A stretch of DNA of 64,000 nucleotides from Ailanthus altissimus (Eukaryota > Streptophyta > Magnoliopsida > Sapindales > Simaroubaceae), in assembly GCA_946807835.1 (NCBI GenBank), contig OX327686.1, positions 8,928,001 through 8,992,000 on the forward strand. Direction: 5' to 3'. Below are positions 23,704 through 34,440 of the stretch, one piece after another; the stretch's first letter is position 1; each line of letters starts with the position of its first letter. The translations under genes and the position numbers were made by a program. The notes under the pieces are model-generated. The model worked only from the letters and a program-made list of their open reading frames with translations, searched no databases and had not been told where the DNA came from.

Positions 23704-24020
23704 TCACTCCTAAGATCGCTAAAGTGTGAGGGATTGGTCGGGGTGATTCGGGCTATGCCGGTTAAAATATGAGATGAGGCAAATATATGCGAAAATACTA
23801 TCTTAGATCACTAAAGTGTGCGGATAGTATCGGTAACATATATTTGATGATTGACAAGTTAATCTGAAATACAATTATCTTAGATCGCTAAAGTGTGCGG
23901 ATAATGTGTATTTAGGATCAGTAATAAGAGTTGTATGAGATACAATTGGCAAGAGTTGTCTACCTTTTGGGTTTACAAATGCCAAAATCGCTAAAGTGTG
24001 CGGCTGGAGTAAAATGTCAA
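23704..24020. repeat. Four stem-loops with a shared loop and different, pairing stems
   Basis: The core GATCGCTAAAGTGTGCGG or close variants occurs at 23714-23731, 23806-23823, 23883-23900 and 23986-24003. Spacings are 92, 77 and 103 bases, not multiples of three. Copy 2 is flanked by ATACTATC / GATAGTAT (8 perfect pairs). Copy 3 is flanked by AAATACAATTATC / GATAATGTGTATTT (13 pairs, one bulged G). Copy 1 is flanked by CGGTCACTCC / GGATTGGTCG (9 of 10 pairs, two of them wobbles). Copy 4 is weaker (TTTAC, internal loop, GCC / GGC, internal loop, GTAAA). The loop is kept while both stem strands change together. Confidence 0.7.
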
Positions 24021-24660
24021 TGGGGTCTACTTCCCGTTGTACAGTTTAAAAGATTAAACTGTCATTTTTCCTTTTGAGAGATTTAAGGAATTATGTAAAG
24101 CAGTGGGAGGGCATCTTTAGATTAAAAATTGTATAAAAGTTATATCATGATCTAAAGCATTATTTATTAACGATTAGAAATATTTCGCTAAACATCTCCA
24201 AAATTTTATCTTATAGTGATAAGATAAGTAACTTATAGAGATAAGAAGACTATGAGCAACCCGTTAATATACTTGATTAAGCACATAATCTATAAGGTAG
24301 CGAAAATTATTAAGACTTGCTTATAATCTAAGAATTGTTCTAGATTAAAAGAAATATATAGATATATAAAATATCAATAGATAATACAAGAGGTGTTTCT
24401 GATAATGTCTTTTAAGAAGAGACAGTAGATTATCAGAAAAGGATTAAGAATAATTTAAAAGTCAAATTATATATCCTGACCTATCTAATGATCTTCAGTG
24501 GGAACATATGCACATGAGATGTACAAATAGTATAATGCTTCATCTGAATTTTATTTTATATATCTATGACAAATATAGAGAATGTTATGCAATGGAAAGT
24601 GTTTCCATTATTAATAAGGTTTTAATAATAAGAGTTATTATTCATAGAACCTTAACTAAG

Positions 24661-27450
24661 AAAGGATAAAACTCTTAGACATCTGTTTACCGATAAATGA
24701 CATTTCATATGCAAATGATGTATAGAAGTATAAGGATATGAGATATCGCCCATCCTTCTCACAACTGCAAGATGTTGTATAATTTAAGGAATACTAAAAA
24801 ACGATAAAATGAGAAGTACAACTACACGTAGGAAATAGAGATTACCTATACGTGGTAGCTGTTAGGACTTTTAAGTCACTTCTCCATTCTAGTAAAAGCC
24901 TTATGTTGTATTGTTGTTATTTTATGCCATGAATACTAAGGCAAAATATGTGCTCTCTGTTAGACAGAGAGGGCTATCATACATACAATAAGAATAGTTC
25001 TTTATGTTTATATGATAATAATAATATTTTGTTAACTGAATGTCAGTGAATTAAATGGCCTTTATATATGACATACAACGAGTAATGCATAAAAATGTCT
25101 AGGTGAACAAAACTAATAATAGTTCAAAAACTTTGAATAATGACGAATTATGGCATAAGTGATTAGGTTAAGTAGCCATAAGATGACTACCCCGACCAGT
25201 TAAGGATGGTCAAATGTTTGATCTGACCATAGAACCTTGACCAGTTTATGAATCTCGTATTCAAGGGAAGTTGACTAAATAATTTTTATTGGTGTTAGAC
25301 ATCAAGCCACTGGTTTATTAGAACTAATACATAGCGATGTATATGATCTAATGAATCATACTGCCATTGGTAAGTTTCAATACTTCAATATCTTTATCGT
25401 GATTTGTCACGATACAGACATGTGTTTCTAGAAAAATATAGGTCGATAATTTTGAAGTGTTCAAAGAATATCGACTAGAAGAAGTATGTTAAACACCTTT
25501 GATTAGATCGAGGCTGTTTATACATAAGTAGTAAATTCACGAATTATTTAAAAGAGAATAAGATTCTAGCTTAATATAGTTCTCTAGATATCCTTAACAT
25601 AAATATGTTTTAGAAGTATAGAGAAATCGGACTTTATTAGATATAGTTTGATCGATATTAAGCTTTATCGATCTTTTAAAATATCTAAAGGGTTATGCTC
25701 TAGAAACTGTTACTCATCTATTGAATAAGGTTCCATTGTAAATTATTCCGTCTACTACATATGAGATATGAATTAGAAGGAAAGAGAATCTTAAGTATGT
25801 TAAGATTTGAGGTTATTTTACTTGCATAAGAGTTATGCTATAATATATACTTGGACCCAAGGGGTACAAGTATCGGTTCAAAGGATATCCCAAATGTTCT
25901 ATGAGATATCAGTTCTATCAATCAAAAATGGAACTTAAAGATCAATTGAGTTAAATACCTTTAACACACTTTACCATAGGTCATATAAAAAATATAAAGA
26001 CCACTTGTTAGGTATATTAGATACCTAAAATGTATTTTTAATGTTTTTCTTAGTTGAAGAAAAAGGATTTTATGACTTACAGTTAAACGATATTAGATAT
26101 CGTTTAAGAAAATTGACAATACGCCAGAAAATTCAAAATTAACTTTTAGCATGAAAATCAAGTCTAAAACTTGGTTATAATTTATATAAAAATTGTTCTT
26201 ATTGGTTGTAAAAGAGTTTACGCACGGAAGTGTGGGCCCAAAAGTAGGTAAGAATCTTTAAAAGCCCTATTGACGTAAAAGGTTACCCTCAACGGTCTGA
26301 GATCGATTATGAGGAAACCTTTCACTAATAAACATGCTAAAGTTAATTCAAATTTATATTGGATATTGTAGTATGCTAAACTCTTCATTTTGATGAGATA
26401 ATCAAATAATCTAATTTGATTAAGAATGAAGAGAGAGCATGTGTGTTTAGAAAAGGTAGTGGGAGCATGAATTATCTTTCTAATTCTCTATATATAAAAA
26501 CATTCTCATTGTCACAAATAAAGACAATGGTATGTTGCAAGTCAGTCAGTTAAGAGTTAACTGAGTAAGAACATTTCATAAAAGATTTGGTAGATGCTTC
26601 CTGTATACTGGGTATAAGGCGTTATACAGATAAAGTTGGGAAGTAGATAGGACTCTCCAAATCTCCGTACATAGACTAAGTCCTGAAAAGGTACAATTTT
26701 AATAACTATAAAATAGTTCATGTATCTTTCAGACATGGAGTTGATTTTTCTAAAAAGAAGTGTCCTCAAGTAGAAAATGAAAAGGTTAGTGTGTCTAACA
26801 TTTAATATACATCAACTAGAGATAGCTTGATGTATACCATGTTATGTACGAGACCTATATTATGATGACTGTAAATGTTATGAGCCGACACCAGTTTAAT
26901 CTAGGTAACGACTATTGGATAGTCGTGAAATATATCCAAGTTATACCTGAGAGGTATAAAGGACAAGTTTCTAATTTATGGAGAAAGTTGCTTACAAATG
27001 AGAGGATACGTATAATCAGACTTCTAATCTGATCCAGATGATAGAGAGTCTACATCTGATTACGTACTTTTTCTCAATGGTACCAAAACCTTGTAGCATA
27101 AGTGCAATTTTTTAAATGTCCACATTTGATTCTATTGTAAAGATAGAATTTGTTGCAGCTTAAGAAGCCTGCAAAGGAATTTCTGTGGATATTCAAGTTA
27201 GTTGCAGAGTTCAGAATACGTTCTAAGCTTAATGAATCCTATCACATTATAATACAACGTCAGCGGGGTAATTGCTCAAGCCAAAATACCATATAATTAA
27301 ATATATATTGGCTAATGGAGATGTATAAGATAATCTAGGAAAACATCCTTACAGATTATAGCGGACCCGCTTTCTAGAGCCTTAACTCTTAAAAGTGTTT
27401 GAGAAACACATAGAGTCAATGGATATGAAATACCATCCTGAATGGCACTA
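24661..27450 (+). pseudogene. Dead copia pol of element A
   Basis: Order is preserved but no frame is open for long. Integrase start near 25300-25400 reads RHQATGLLELIHSDVYDLMN then HTAIGKFQYFNIF. Integrase later gives TNYLKENKILA near 25540. RT opens with RSEIDYEETF near 26300 and continues DASCILGIRRYTDKVGK and KSPYID.VLKRYNFNNYK around 26600-26720. The 'SLMYTMLCTRP' block lies near 26850. RNase H shows EACKGISV near 27160 and ADPLSRALTLKSV near 27365. No YVDD-equivalent box was recognised. Perfect inverted repeats run through it, for example 25787-25794/25800-25807, 26008-26015/26021-26028, 26083-26093/26097-26107 (11 bp, loop TAG), 26546-26553/26557-26564 (loop GAG), 26908-26915/26919-26926 and 26941-26948/26952-26959. 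Confidence 0.75.
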
Positions 27451-27464
27451 GAGCAAGTGGGAGT
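27451..27464 (+). promoter_or_regulatory. Polypurine tract of element A
   Basis: GAGCAAGTGGGAGT directly before the 3' LTR. The copia element at 55.9 kb has the near-identical AGCAAGTGAGAGT in the same place, supporting a common lineage. Confidence 0.8.
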
Positions 27465-29882
27465 TATTGGTATTTGTGCTTACGTGTCATCCCATAATGT
27501 ATAAATATATAGTGATTGTATTTATACAATTATTATTTCTAATAAAATCGTTAATATTATTTTTATTAAATGGTAAGATGCTTGTAACGTTTTAGACATT
27601 GTATGATCTGAATGAGTTCAGATTTGGTCTAAAAGAGTTTAGACCAGGGCTAAGAGTTAGCAACGCTAATAGTTATAAACACTAAGAGTTAGTAGTACTA
27701 AGAGTTAGCAAAATCTAATGAGTTAGAGCCTTGTCTGAAATGAGACAATGACCTGAGAATATATTAGTAATGATATAGCTACAATGAGTTGCAGATGGTG
27801 CTAAGAAATGTCATTATGCAAGTATGTTCTTAAACATAATGTTCCTGATCTAATTTCATCGATGCGGGTCTATCGGTGAAACCCATTAATATAGATTAGT
27901 GTATGTCTATATCTGGATGGTCCAGATGGTTACTCTTAGCAAACCATGAGCTTAGTAGGAAGCTCGTATAGAGATGCAGGTATTCCGTAAGGACTGGATA
28001 TTGAACAGACTCACGAAGACATCCAATAGACATTTCATAAAGCCGTCAATGGAAGGTCTTCCGAGTTGAGTAGTATTTGTGGTCCTTTGACCTGAGCGCC
28101 ACGGTGGGCTTGTGAGTGATCCACCATGCTTTGGTTCCACACATGTCAGAAACCTTTCATGGTCTGACCACTAGGTGTCACTGGGTATGGTCCGATGCTC
28201 ATGGAGTTTGGTGTGCGTAGATATGGGATCCATCAGCTTATATGAGTGGGTTGTATATCCTAATGCTCTGAGATTGTATTTCAGAAAGTCTTGTGGCCGC
28301 AAGCCTCGAAAAAGATATTCCGGAGGAATAAACAATATCACAAAAGTGTTTGTGGATATTGTTTTATGAAATATAAATCTGGAGATAAGTTCGTGGTTGA
28401 GCAAATAGAGATTCGACGGTGATGATCTATATCTCTGCTCTTCAAGGATATAAATGATAGAAGGATTATACGAATATGTAATAACCTCAACTTGTATGGT
28501 CTAACATGCTAATTTGTAATATCTGTAACGTGTGTGTGGGACATTGTTCACGGACGTATGGAGGAGCTCTATATGACAAATTAGGTGTGAACCTAGAGAG
28601 TCTCACAATATGAAGTATACTCGTTGTGCACTGGGGTAGCGGATTGGATTGAATAATTTGATCTAACAAATTTCAGCAAAAGAGAACGATTGTTTAGGGA
28701 TCTCTCGGATTGTACATTTGTCAAGACTTAATTATTAAGTACATCACTTAATTAATTAACAAGGGTTGTTAATTAATAGAATATTGACAAATGACAAAAT
28801 TTGTTCCTTGATTTGATTTTATCTTTTTACCATTTAACCATGGTAGTAAAAATTAGTAAGGTAAAAAGTAATTATTCAAAATTGTTTTGAATAATTAAAT
28901 TATATATTATTATTATATTATTAGATAATATTATAATATATATAGATCATGGCATTGTATTTTAATACAATAAGGAGCCTAGATGTTGGCCATTTAATTA
29001 CCCATTATAATTAAAGTAATTATAATTGTTAGGTAAAGATTAATTTTGGTGGCCATTATTCTAGTGCTTGGTTTAATTAATTCTAAATGGGAGACCAACA
29101 ATAAAATTGGTGGAGCACTTCATTTTGTTTATTTTTGTTTAATCAAAGTATTGAATAAACAAAATGAATTTTTGCAAAACAATTGAATTCATTCATTCAA
29201 TTTTGGGAGAAGAATTTGGCAATGGCAAGGAAGAGAGGTAAGAGAGAGTTCTTTGAGTTTTATTCTTTCAAGTGTTGAAAAATAAACAAACTTCTCTTCA
29301 TCTCCTTCTTTAATGGATGGCCAAAATCGAATGATATGTAAATGGAGAAAAAGATAATTATTTTTGCAAAGAGTTGTTCAAAATAATTATCATGTAGAAA
29401 TTGTTTCTAAAATTAATATACAAGAGTTGTATGTTAAAGATTTTTTATTAATACAAGAGTTGTATAGAAAATATTTACCATCTCCATTTAGGAAACAAAA
29501 ATTGTATTAAAAAAAGTTGAATACAAGTTGCTGAAAAATTCTAAATACTAAGCTACCATTCTAGCTCCTTAATCCCACCAAAAGTTATGGACTAGAATTG
29601 TTCAACATATACTTCAAGGTGAGCTCTTCACATGGATTATTGAAGAACTTGAAGAATTTGTAAAGCTACCTTCATTAGGTGAGTATTTTACATTATATTT
29701 TTAGTACAATATTGTTCATCATATATATTTTGTATAATTGTTATACTTGTGCATATATATGATATATGTTGAATTTGTTAAAATGTGTGTATTTTGTTAT
29801 ATGCTTCCGCTGCGCATATGGTAATTTTTAAAATTACGTATACACTCAGATTATCACACACTCTATAATACAACACCCAACA
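27465..29882 (+). repeat. 3' LTR of element A (2418 bp)
   Basis: Collinear with the 5' LTR throughout and nearly identical. Several hairpins are kept exactly (for example the 9-bp TGGTCTAAA stem and the 12-bp AATTATTCAAAA stem, whose loop is TTG here instead of TTA). The 10-bp stem at 22560 is damaged here at about 29503. Ends CACCCAACA, then the CATAC duplication. Confidence 0.9.
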
Positions 29883-29887
29883 CATAC
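29883..29887. repeat. Target-site duplication of element A (right), CATAC
   Basis: Exact partner of 20517-20521. Confidence 0.9.
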
Positions 29888-30214
29888 TACTTGCAATAAC
29901 AAAGATGTTTTTGTTGTTTAAATGTTAAACTTGAACAAAAATAATCATAGCTTATAATAGTCTATAAGCTTAAGGTGTTGAGCTTTAGTTTAAAGAGCTA
30001 AAGTTGGATTTAAGGTGTTAAGCAAAATCAAATAGATAAAATGCCACAAAGAATAGCTAAGTACCCACGAAGAAATTCACCTTAAGGAGGAAATATGGGA
30101 GAAAAAATGAGGTCTCCCCCTAGAGTGGTCAAAGTACAAAGATAGATATATATTCCCTTAATAGTTCTATTAACAGTAATGTTTAATGCCATCAAATAAA
30201 AAGATCTACTTGAG
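29888..30214. other. Spacer after element A
   Basis: Should be the continuation of the sequence that element A interrupted (the end of LTR E or its flank). I recognise nothing coding in it. Confidence 0.4.
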
Positions 30215-31560
30215 GAGATGTTTAGAATTTTGTATGTATAAAAATTTAATGCGAGTGCATGTTATCACAACAAGTAATATATGATGAGTAAAGTTTCGTT
30301 CCCACGAGAAATTGTTATTACTACTTGCTAAGTACTAAAATTGTGCCCTCCTACTCTCATCCATACTAATGGTATTTCAATGTGTTGATAATTAGATAAC
30401 AATAATTAACTAATGATAAAGACAGCAATAGAATGATCATAAACACTCCAAATTATCAAAGGTCTAGGATTACAATTATCACTCAATATACTACACCTGA
30501 ATTCAATTGTTACCCTTAATATATCAATATGAATTGTTAACCAAAAACTCTAATGTATTAGCAAGCCTCTTTCGATTGTCTAGTAATTATACCTCAATCA
30601 ATCAATTATATATATATATATATTCCTATGATAATTATGCTGAATTGAGATTCATTAAGAGTAGGTTTCATATGTGGTTATATATGCCATTTGAGTATAT
30701 TCCTGTCTCATATGGAACTTATGTTTTTACACAATGATCATACATCAATCTATTAATGTGTAACGCAAAAATCCTTTCCAAGTTCATTAAGGTTCCTAAA
30801 TCAATCTAATACATTGTCATATAATTAGAAGCATTAAACACTCAATAGATTGAACAATTCAACACTGGCATAATGAATTAGGATAAACAATGAATTCAAG
30901 CTACGTATTGAGTTCAAATCATAATCCTAGTTATAAGAAATTAAGCCATGATAATAAAATAGTCTAGAACAATAATCAACAAGCATAAAGAAGAAATACA
31001 TATGAAATAAACTGTAAATATAGAAAGATGGAGAAATCATTTGTTCTATAATTCTGTTCTTGGTTAGTGTAGAAATCCTTTCTTTGAGCTCTTAAATGTT
31101 GATCCAAACTATAAAATGAAGTGTTAATCTCATCCCAAGTTGCTCTTCTTCAAAATGGTTGAATAGTAATCATTTTATAGGTTTATGGCAACAAAATAAT
31201 ATGGCCAATTTTGCCCTTAAAAAGTCAGCAATTTCTGCCTTTAAAAGACATGCACTTTTGATGAATAATGACCCATAATACTGAGTATAATACTTTTTAA
31301 ATGCACTGTTCATAGTCACTATTCATAAATATTATTTATAGTCACTGTTTATAAATATTGTTCATAAGCACTGTTAATACATACTATATAAGACTGTTCA
31401 TCAAATCTAGAAATGTTTTAGAATTAGGCGCTACAGTACTGAATTTTGATGCCGCGGTGCTAGGACCTAGATTTCTAGATGAACAGTACCTAAAGTACTG
31501 TTCATGTGTAAGGTACACTAAGCAATATTCATAATCACTGTTTACACCACCTAAGTGCAG
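30215..31560 (-). repeat. LTR-like sequence related to the 9.5-kb solo LTR
   Basis: On the minus strand its 3' part (GTAGTAATAACAATTTCTCG then GGGAACG and a TATTACTTG..GATAACATGCAC stretch, plus 30235-30340) resembles the end of the solo LTR at 9464-10856. Its 5' part has the same kind of GC patch (ATGCCGCGGTGCT, 31449-31461). I could not define exact ends or a target duplication, so boundaries are approximate. Confidence 0.45.
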
Positions 31561-31569
31561 AAAGAAAGA

Positions 31570-32510
31570 CAAAAAATGTGAGTTCCACCATGACTACAAC
31601 TATACCACCAATGAATGCATAACTTTATGATTTCAAATATATCAACTAATAAGGAACAAGTAATTGAAAGAGTTTAAAGCCAACATAGGACCAAAGAAGC
31701 CTCAACCTAAGGAGAAACAAGAACTCAAGGACTCTTTACTACAAGAATCTCCCATGATCATCTCGGGGGTCCCATGCTATTTGAAAACTCGAACAGACAG
31801 GAAAAATTACTCTTGTTACTCATTAATAGGACATTGAGTGACGTGTAACACCTCAACTGCTAAAAAACCCTGAGTTTAGTTAATAACTATCATGTTTATT
31901 GAAGATGATGCACATGGTGTCAATTACCCGCACGATAATGCACTGGTCGTGATTATCCAAATAGCTGAAATAGAAGTAAGTCAAGTACTCATCAACATAA
32001 GGAACTCAGTAAACATAATATTGAAAGAAACAATTAATGAGCTTAGCATTAAAGATTTAAAGATCTATTAGGCATAGACTTTCCTCTATAAATTTGGTGA
32101 TAGTTATATCATGTCACTTAGAGTCATAAGGTTACCTATATCTATAGGAGAAAGGTTCTACGTAAAGACTATGATGGTAAACTTTGTGGTAGTCGATCAA
32201 GTAATGGCATATAGGGTTATGTTGGAAAGACCCTTAATGAGAACTCTAATGCTGCCATATCAATCCACTATCCAAAGCTTAAGTTTCATGCCATAGATGG
32301 GGTATGGATCATCATCAGTGATAAAAACGTAGCTAGGAGCTGTTATGTGACCACATCTAAAAGAACTATCTACATCACTTGGTAGATCTAAAAGAAGAAA
32401 CCAAATTAAAATCCCTAAAACTAATAAGAGACTTACTATTAATACTTGTCCGACCATGATTTTCCAAGAAGCCCGTAAAGATAGACTCATAATAAGGGCT
32501 CAAAAACACT
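31570..32510 (+). pseudogene. gypsy gag zinc knuckle and protease relic
   Basis: Near 31570-31620 the translation reads KCEFHHDYNYTTNECITL, a C..H....T.EC zinc-knuckle-like end of gag. Later AHGVNYPHDNALVVIIQIAE and, at 32111-32296, SLRVIRLPISIGERFYVKTM followed by VNFVVVDQVMAYRVMLERPL match the plant gypsy protease block (PHDDALVI.., LP...G.....T..V.FLVVD....YN.ILGRP). Stops and frame breaks intervene. Confidence 0.65.
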
Positions 32511-32518
32511 AATATGAT

Positions 32519-32840
32519 TTGTGATTAATTTTTATATTTTTTTCTAAATCATAATTATTTGGCTATTTAATTGTATTTTTTTATCATAAATAGTTGCATG
32601 ACGAAATGGAAGGCAAATCGGACGTAAAAAGAAGAAGTTGCGTTCAAAATACGAGAACACCCAAATACAGGCCTGAGCACTGTAGCTCCCAATTTCTAAA
32701 TGTGGTGTGCCACGGTGCCCACTGCCTAGCGCTGCAACGTTTAGCACGATAATGAAAAATACACCAGATATAAACATACATTGATCTATATAAAAAGGTT
32801 TCAGTAATGACAGGCAACGGTAAAAATAGATTAGAAATAA
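32519..32840 (+). repeat. LTR-like fragment with GC patch
   Basis: Similar in wording to the first part of the 9464 solo LTR (long AT start, GGCTATTTA, then a short GC-rich zone). Holds the palindrome-like GTGCCACGGTGCC (32707-32719). No ends resolved. Confidence 0.4.
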
Positions 32841-33211
32841 GGTGTTCGAGAACATACTGTATAATGATATTTTCTAGTACCATTTGCAACTCTTTGAAAT
32901 TATGTCATTACTATATATTCTTAAGTCTTTGTTCCACTTCAGATAAGGCTATAACTTTTAGATTTCGCTAATTCTTATAACCTACTAACTTTTAGCACTT
33001 ATAACTCTTAGCATTGCTAACTCTTAGTACTGATATAAACTCATTTATATCAAATCTAAACTCCTTTAGATCATACAATGTCTAAAAGGTTACAAATATT
33101 TTACCATATATTTTTAATATTAACGATTTTATTTGAAATGTATATTGTATAAATATTAAACAATTAATATTCTTACAATATTAAAATGACACGTAAGCAC
33201 CATCTTCAATA
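32841..33211 (-). repeat. 5'-end fragment of an element-A-related LTR
   Basis: Minus strand begins TATTGAAGATGGTGCTTACG, continues through the ACATTGTATGATCTAAAGGAG block and the repeated CTAACTCTTAGC-type phrases, and stops after the block corresponding to the first ~370 bases of LTR A. A truncated copy inside the gypsy relic. Confidence 0.65.
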
Positions 33212-33249
33212 GATATGTTAACAGAATTTTTGTGGCTTTTAGAACTATT

Positions 33250-33660
33250 AGTAAGTCAGCCACTAAAGAGACTCATTTCTCTTTAGCTTTCCGTTATGAA
33301 GTAGTGATAGTAGAAGTAGAGATGCCTACTCACAGAGTGCATAACTTTTGACAAAGATAAAAATAAGGAGCTCATGCGAGAGAACTTAGATCACAGAGAG
33401 TAGAATAGGGGGCTTGTCAAAAATTGAACCACATTCTATCAGCAAAAGGTTTCTTAATACTACAAGTGAGTTCAAGCTCAGGAGTTTTAAGAAGAGGACC
33501 TGGTTCTGAGAAAAGTATTACCAAATACGATGGGCCTAACTGAAGGGTTCCCCGAACCAAACTAGGAAGACCCTTATAAAATGCTAAAAAGGTATAACTA
33601 TGAGTATATGAGCTTAAGCACGCAGATAAAAGAATTGTTAGGAAGCCATAGAATGCAAAA
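33250..33660 (+). pseudogene. gypsy integrase C-terminal relic
   Basis: Frames with stops read KIEPHSISKRFLNTT, FKKRTWF and EKYYQIRWA, corresponding to the '..RVRPR.F..GDLVLRK' and following '.GPY.I' region that ends plant gypsy polyproteins. Confidence 0.5.
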
Positions 33661-33999
33661 TTGTTGAGAAAGTACTATCTTTCATTTTATTTTTGTATTC
33701 GTTATAAAATTTTATCAATAAAAATCCTTTTTTAAAAAAAAAATAAACACGTGTGCTCCTACACTACATAGTAAGAAAGATCTTGGTCAGAGAAAAACAT
33801 CTTTGATAATCGAATAGAATAAAACTAGAGACTTCCTTAAAAAAACTTTCCTATCAATAAAAGTAAAAAAGCCATCCATCATCTTTCAGATCAATAAAAA
33901 AAAATTAGTCGTATTATATCTGTAAAAAAAGTCAAGATATCCAAACAGAAAAAAGGTTATACAAATCTTTATAGAAGAATATTACATAAAAAAAAATGA

Positions 34000-34440
34000 T
34001 GATATCAAGAAAGGGAAGAAGTTCGATTATCAAGTGCCACCAAAGAGTCATCGGCTTAAAAGTTATCTTTATCCTCCTCATCATCGGAGACATTTAGAGT
34101 GTCATCTAGACATTAGAGGTCAAAATCCAGATAATGCTTTATTAAGAGGAGAACACCTCTCTTATATCCTTGCTTGCCCCATGAGGCAAACACATGCTCC
34201 TCAGCATTAGCAAACTTATTAGCATGCTCTTCAACCTCGTGAGCTTGAGCATGCAGATGTCAAACTCCTCCTTCAAAGAATTAACATGCATCTTTAAAGT
34301 TTTCATTCGCTCCTTTAAACATTTGTTCTGCTTTGTCAACTCAGAAACCTCACTTTTAGTAGAAATACAACTTCTAGTGTCCTCATTACAGCTAACTTTA
34401 GTTTAGTGCACTAGTTTAGAGACACGGCCCTCAGCAATGG
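34000..34440 (-). pseudogene. Antisense coiled-coil ORF relic of the gypsy element
   Basis: Minus strand reads EVSELTKQNKCLKERMKTLK and MHVNSLKEEFDICMLKLTRL (34142-34380), a heptad-rich helix, and further on an acidic tail near 34120-34030 (LDDTLNVSDDEEDKDNF). A coiled coil followed by an acidic end fits the C-terminus of the gypsy-type transposon proteins encoded antisense in Tat elements. The N-terminus is missing. Confidence 0.45.

Larger units (their letters stand above)
22955..24660 (+). other. Structured non-coding leader of element A
   Basis: Occupies the place of the gag gene but shows no gag motif. It holds a GC-rich patch (23205-23280) and a run of hairpins: 23400-23410/23426-23436 (11 bp perfect, with a further 5-bp stem inside), 23446-23457 plus 23462-23470 pairing with 23496-23504 plus 23505-23516 (21 pairs, one wobble, tip CCTATTTATAGG), 23634-23645/23649-23660, four loop-sharing hairpins (23704-24020), 24041-24049/24054-24062 (9 bp, loop AAGA), 24207-24214/24219-24226 (8 bp, loop AGTG), 24398-24410/24420-24437, and 24591-24598/24602-24609 (8 bp, loop GTG). 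Function is unknown. Packaging, dimerisation or cap-independent translation are guesses. Confidence 0.55.
20522..29882 (+). mobile_element. Element A: complete, recent, non-autonomous copia-type LTR retrotransposon (9.36 kb)
   Basis: Two 2.42-kb LTRs (20522-22940, 27465-29882) flank a 4.5-kb interior with a tRNA-Met-type primer-binding site and a polypurine tract, all inside CATAC target duplications. The LTRs differ by only six substitutions in the first ~360 aligned bases by eye, so insertion was fairly recent. The interior still shows copia order (integrase, RT, RNase H) but is saturated with stops and frame changes. It also contains many perfect short inverted repeats, as do the LTRs. A third, partial LTR copy lies at 62920-64000. 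The combination implies mobilisation by another element's proteins. Confidence 0.9.

Noticed and set aside
23714..24003. The repeated core read as a protein repeat (SLKCA in each copy)
   Set aside because: Spacings of 92, 77 and 103 are not multiples of three, stops lie between copies, and complementary flanks explain the pattern better.
23714..24003. CRISPR-like array of short repeats and unique spacers
   Set aside because: Plant nuclear context, only four copies, uneven spacing, no cas genes, and the 'repeat' is the loop of a hairpin.
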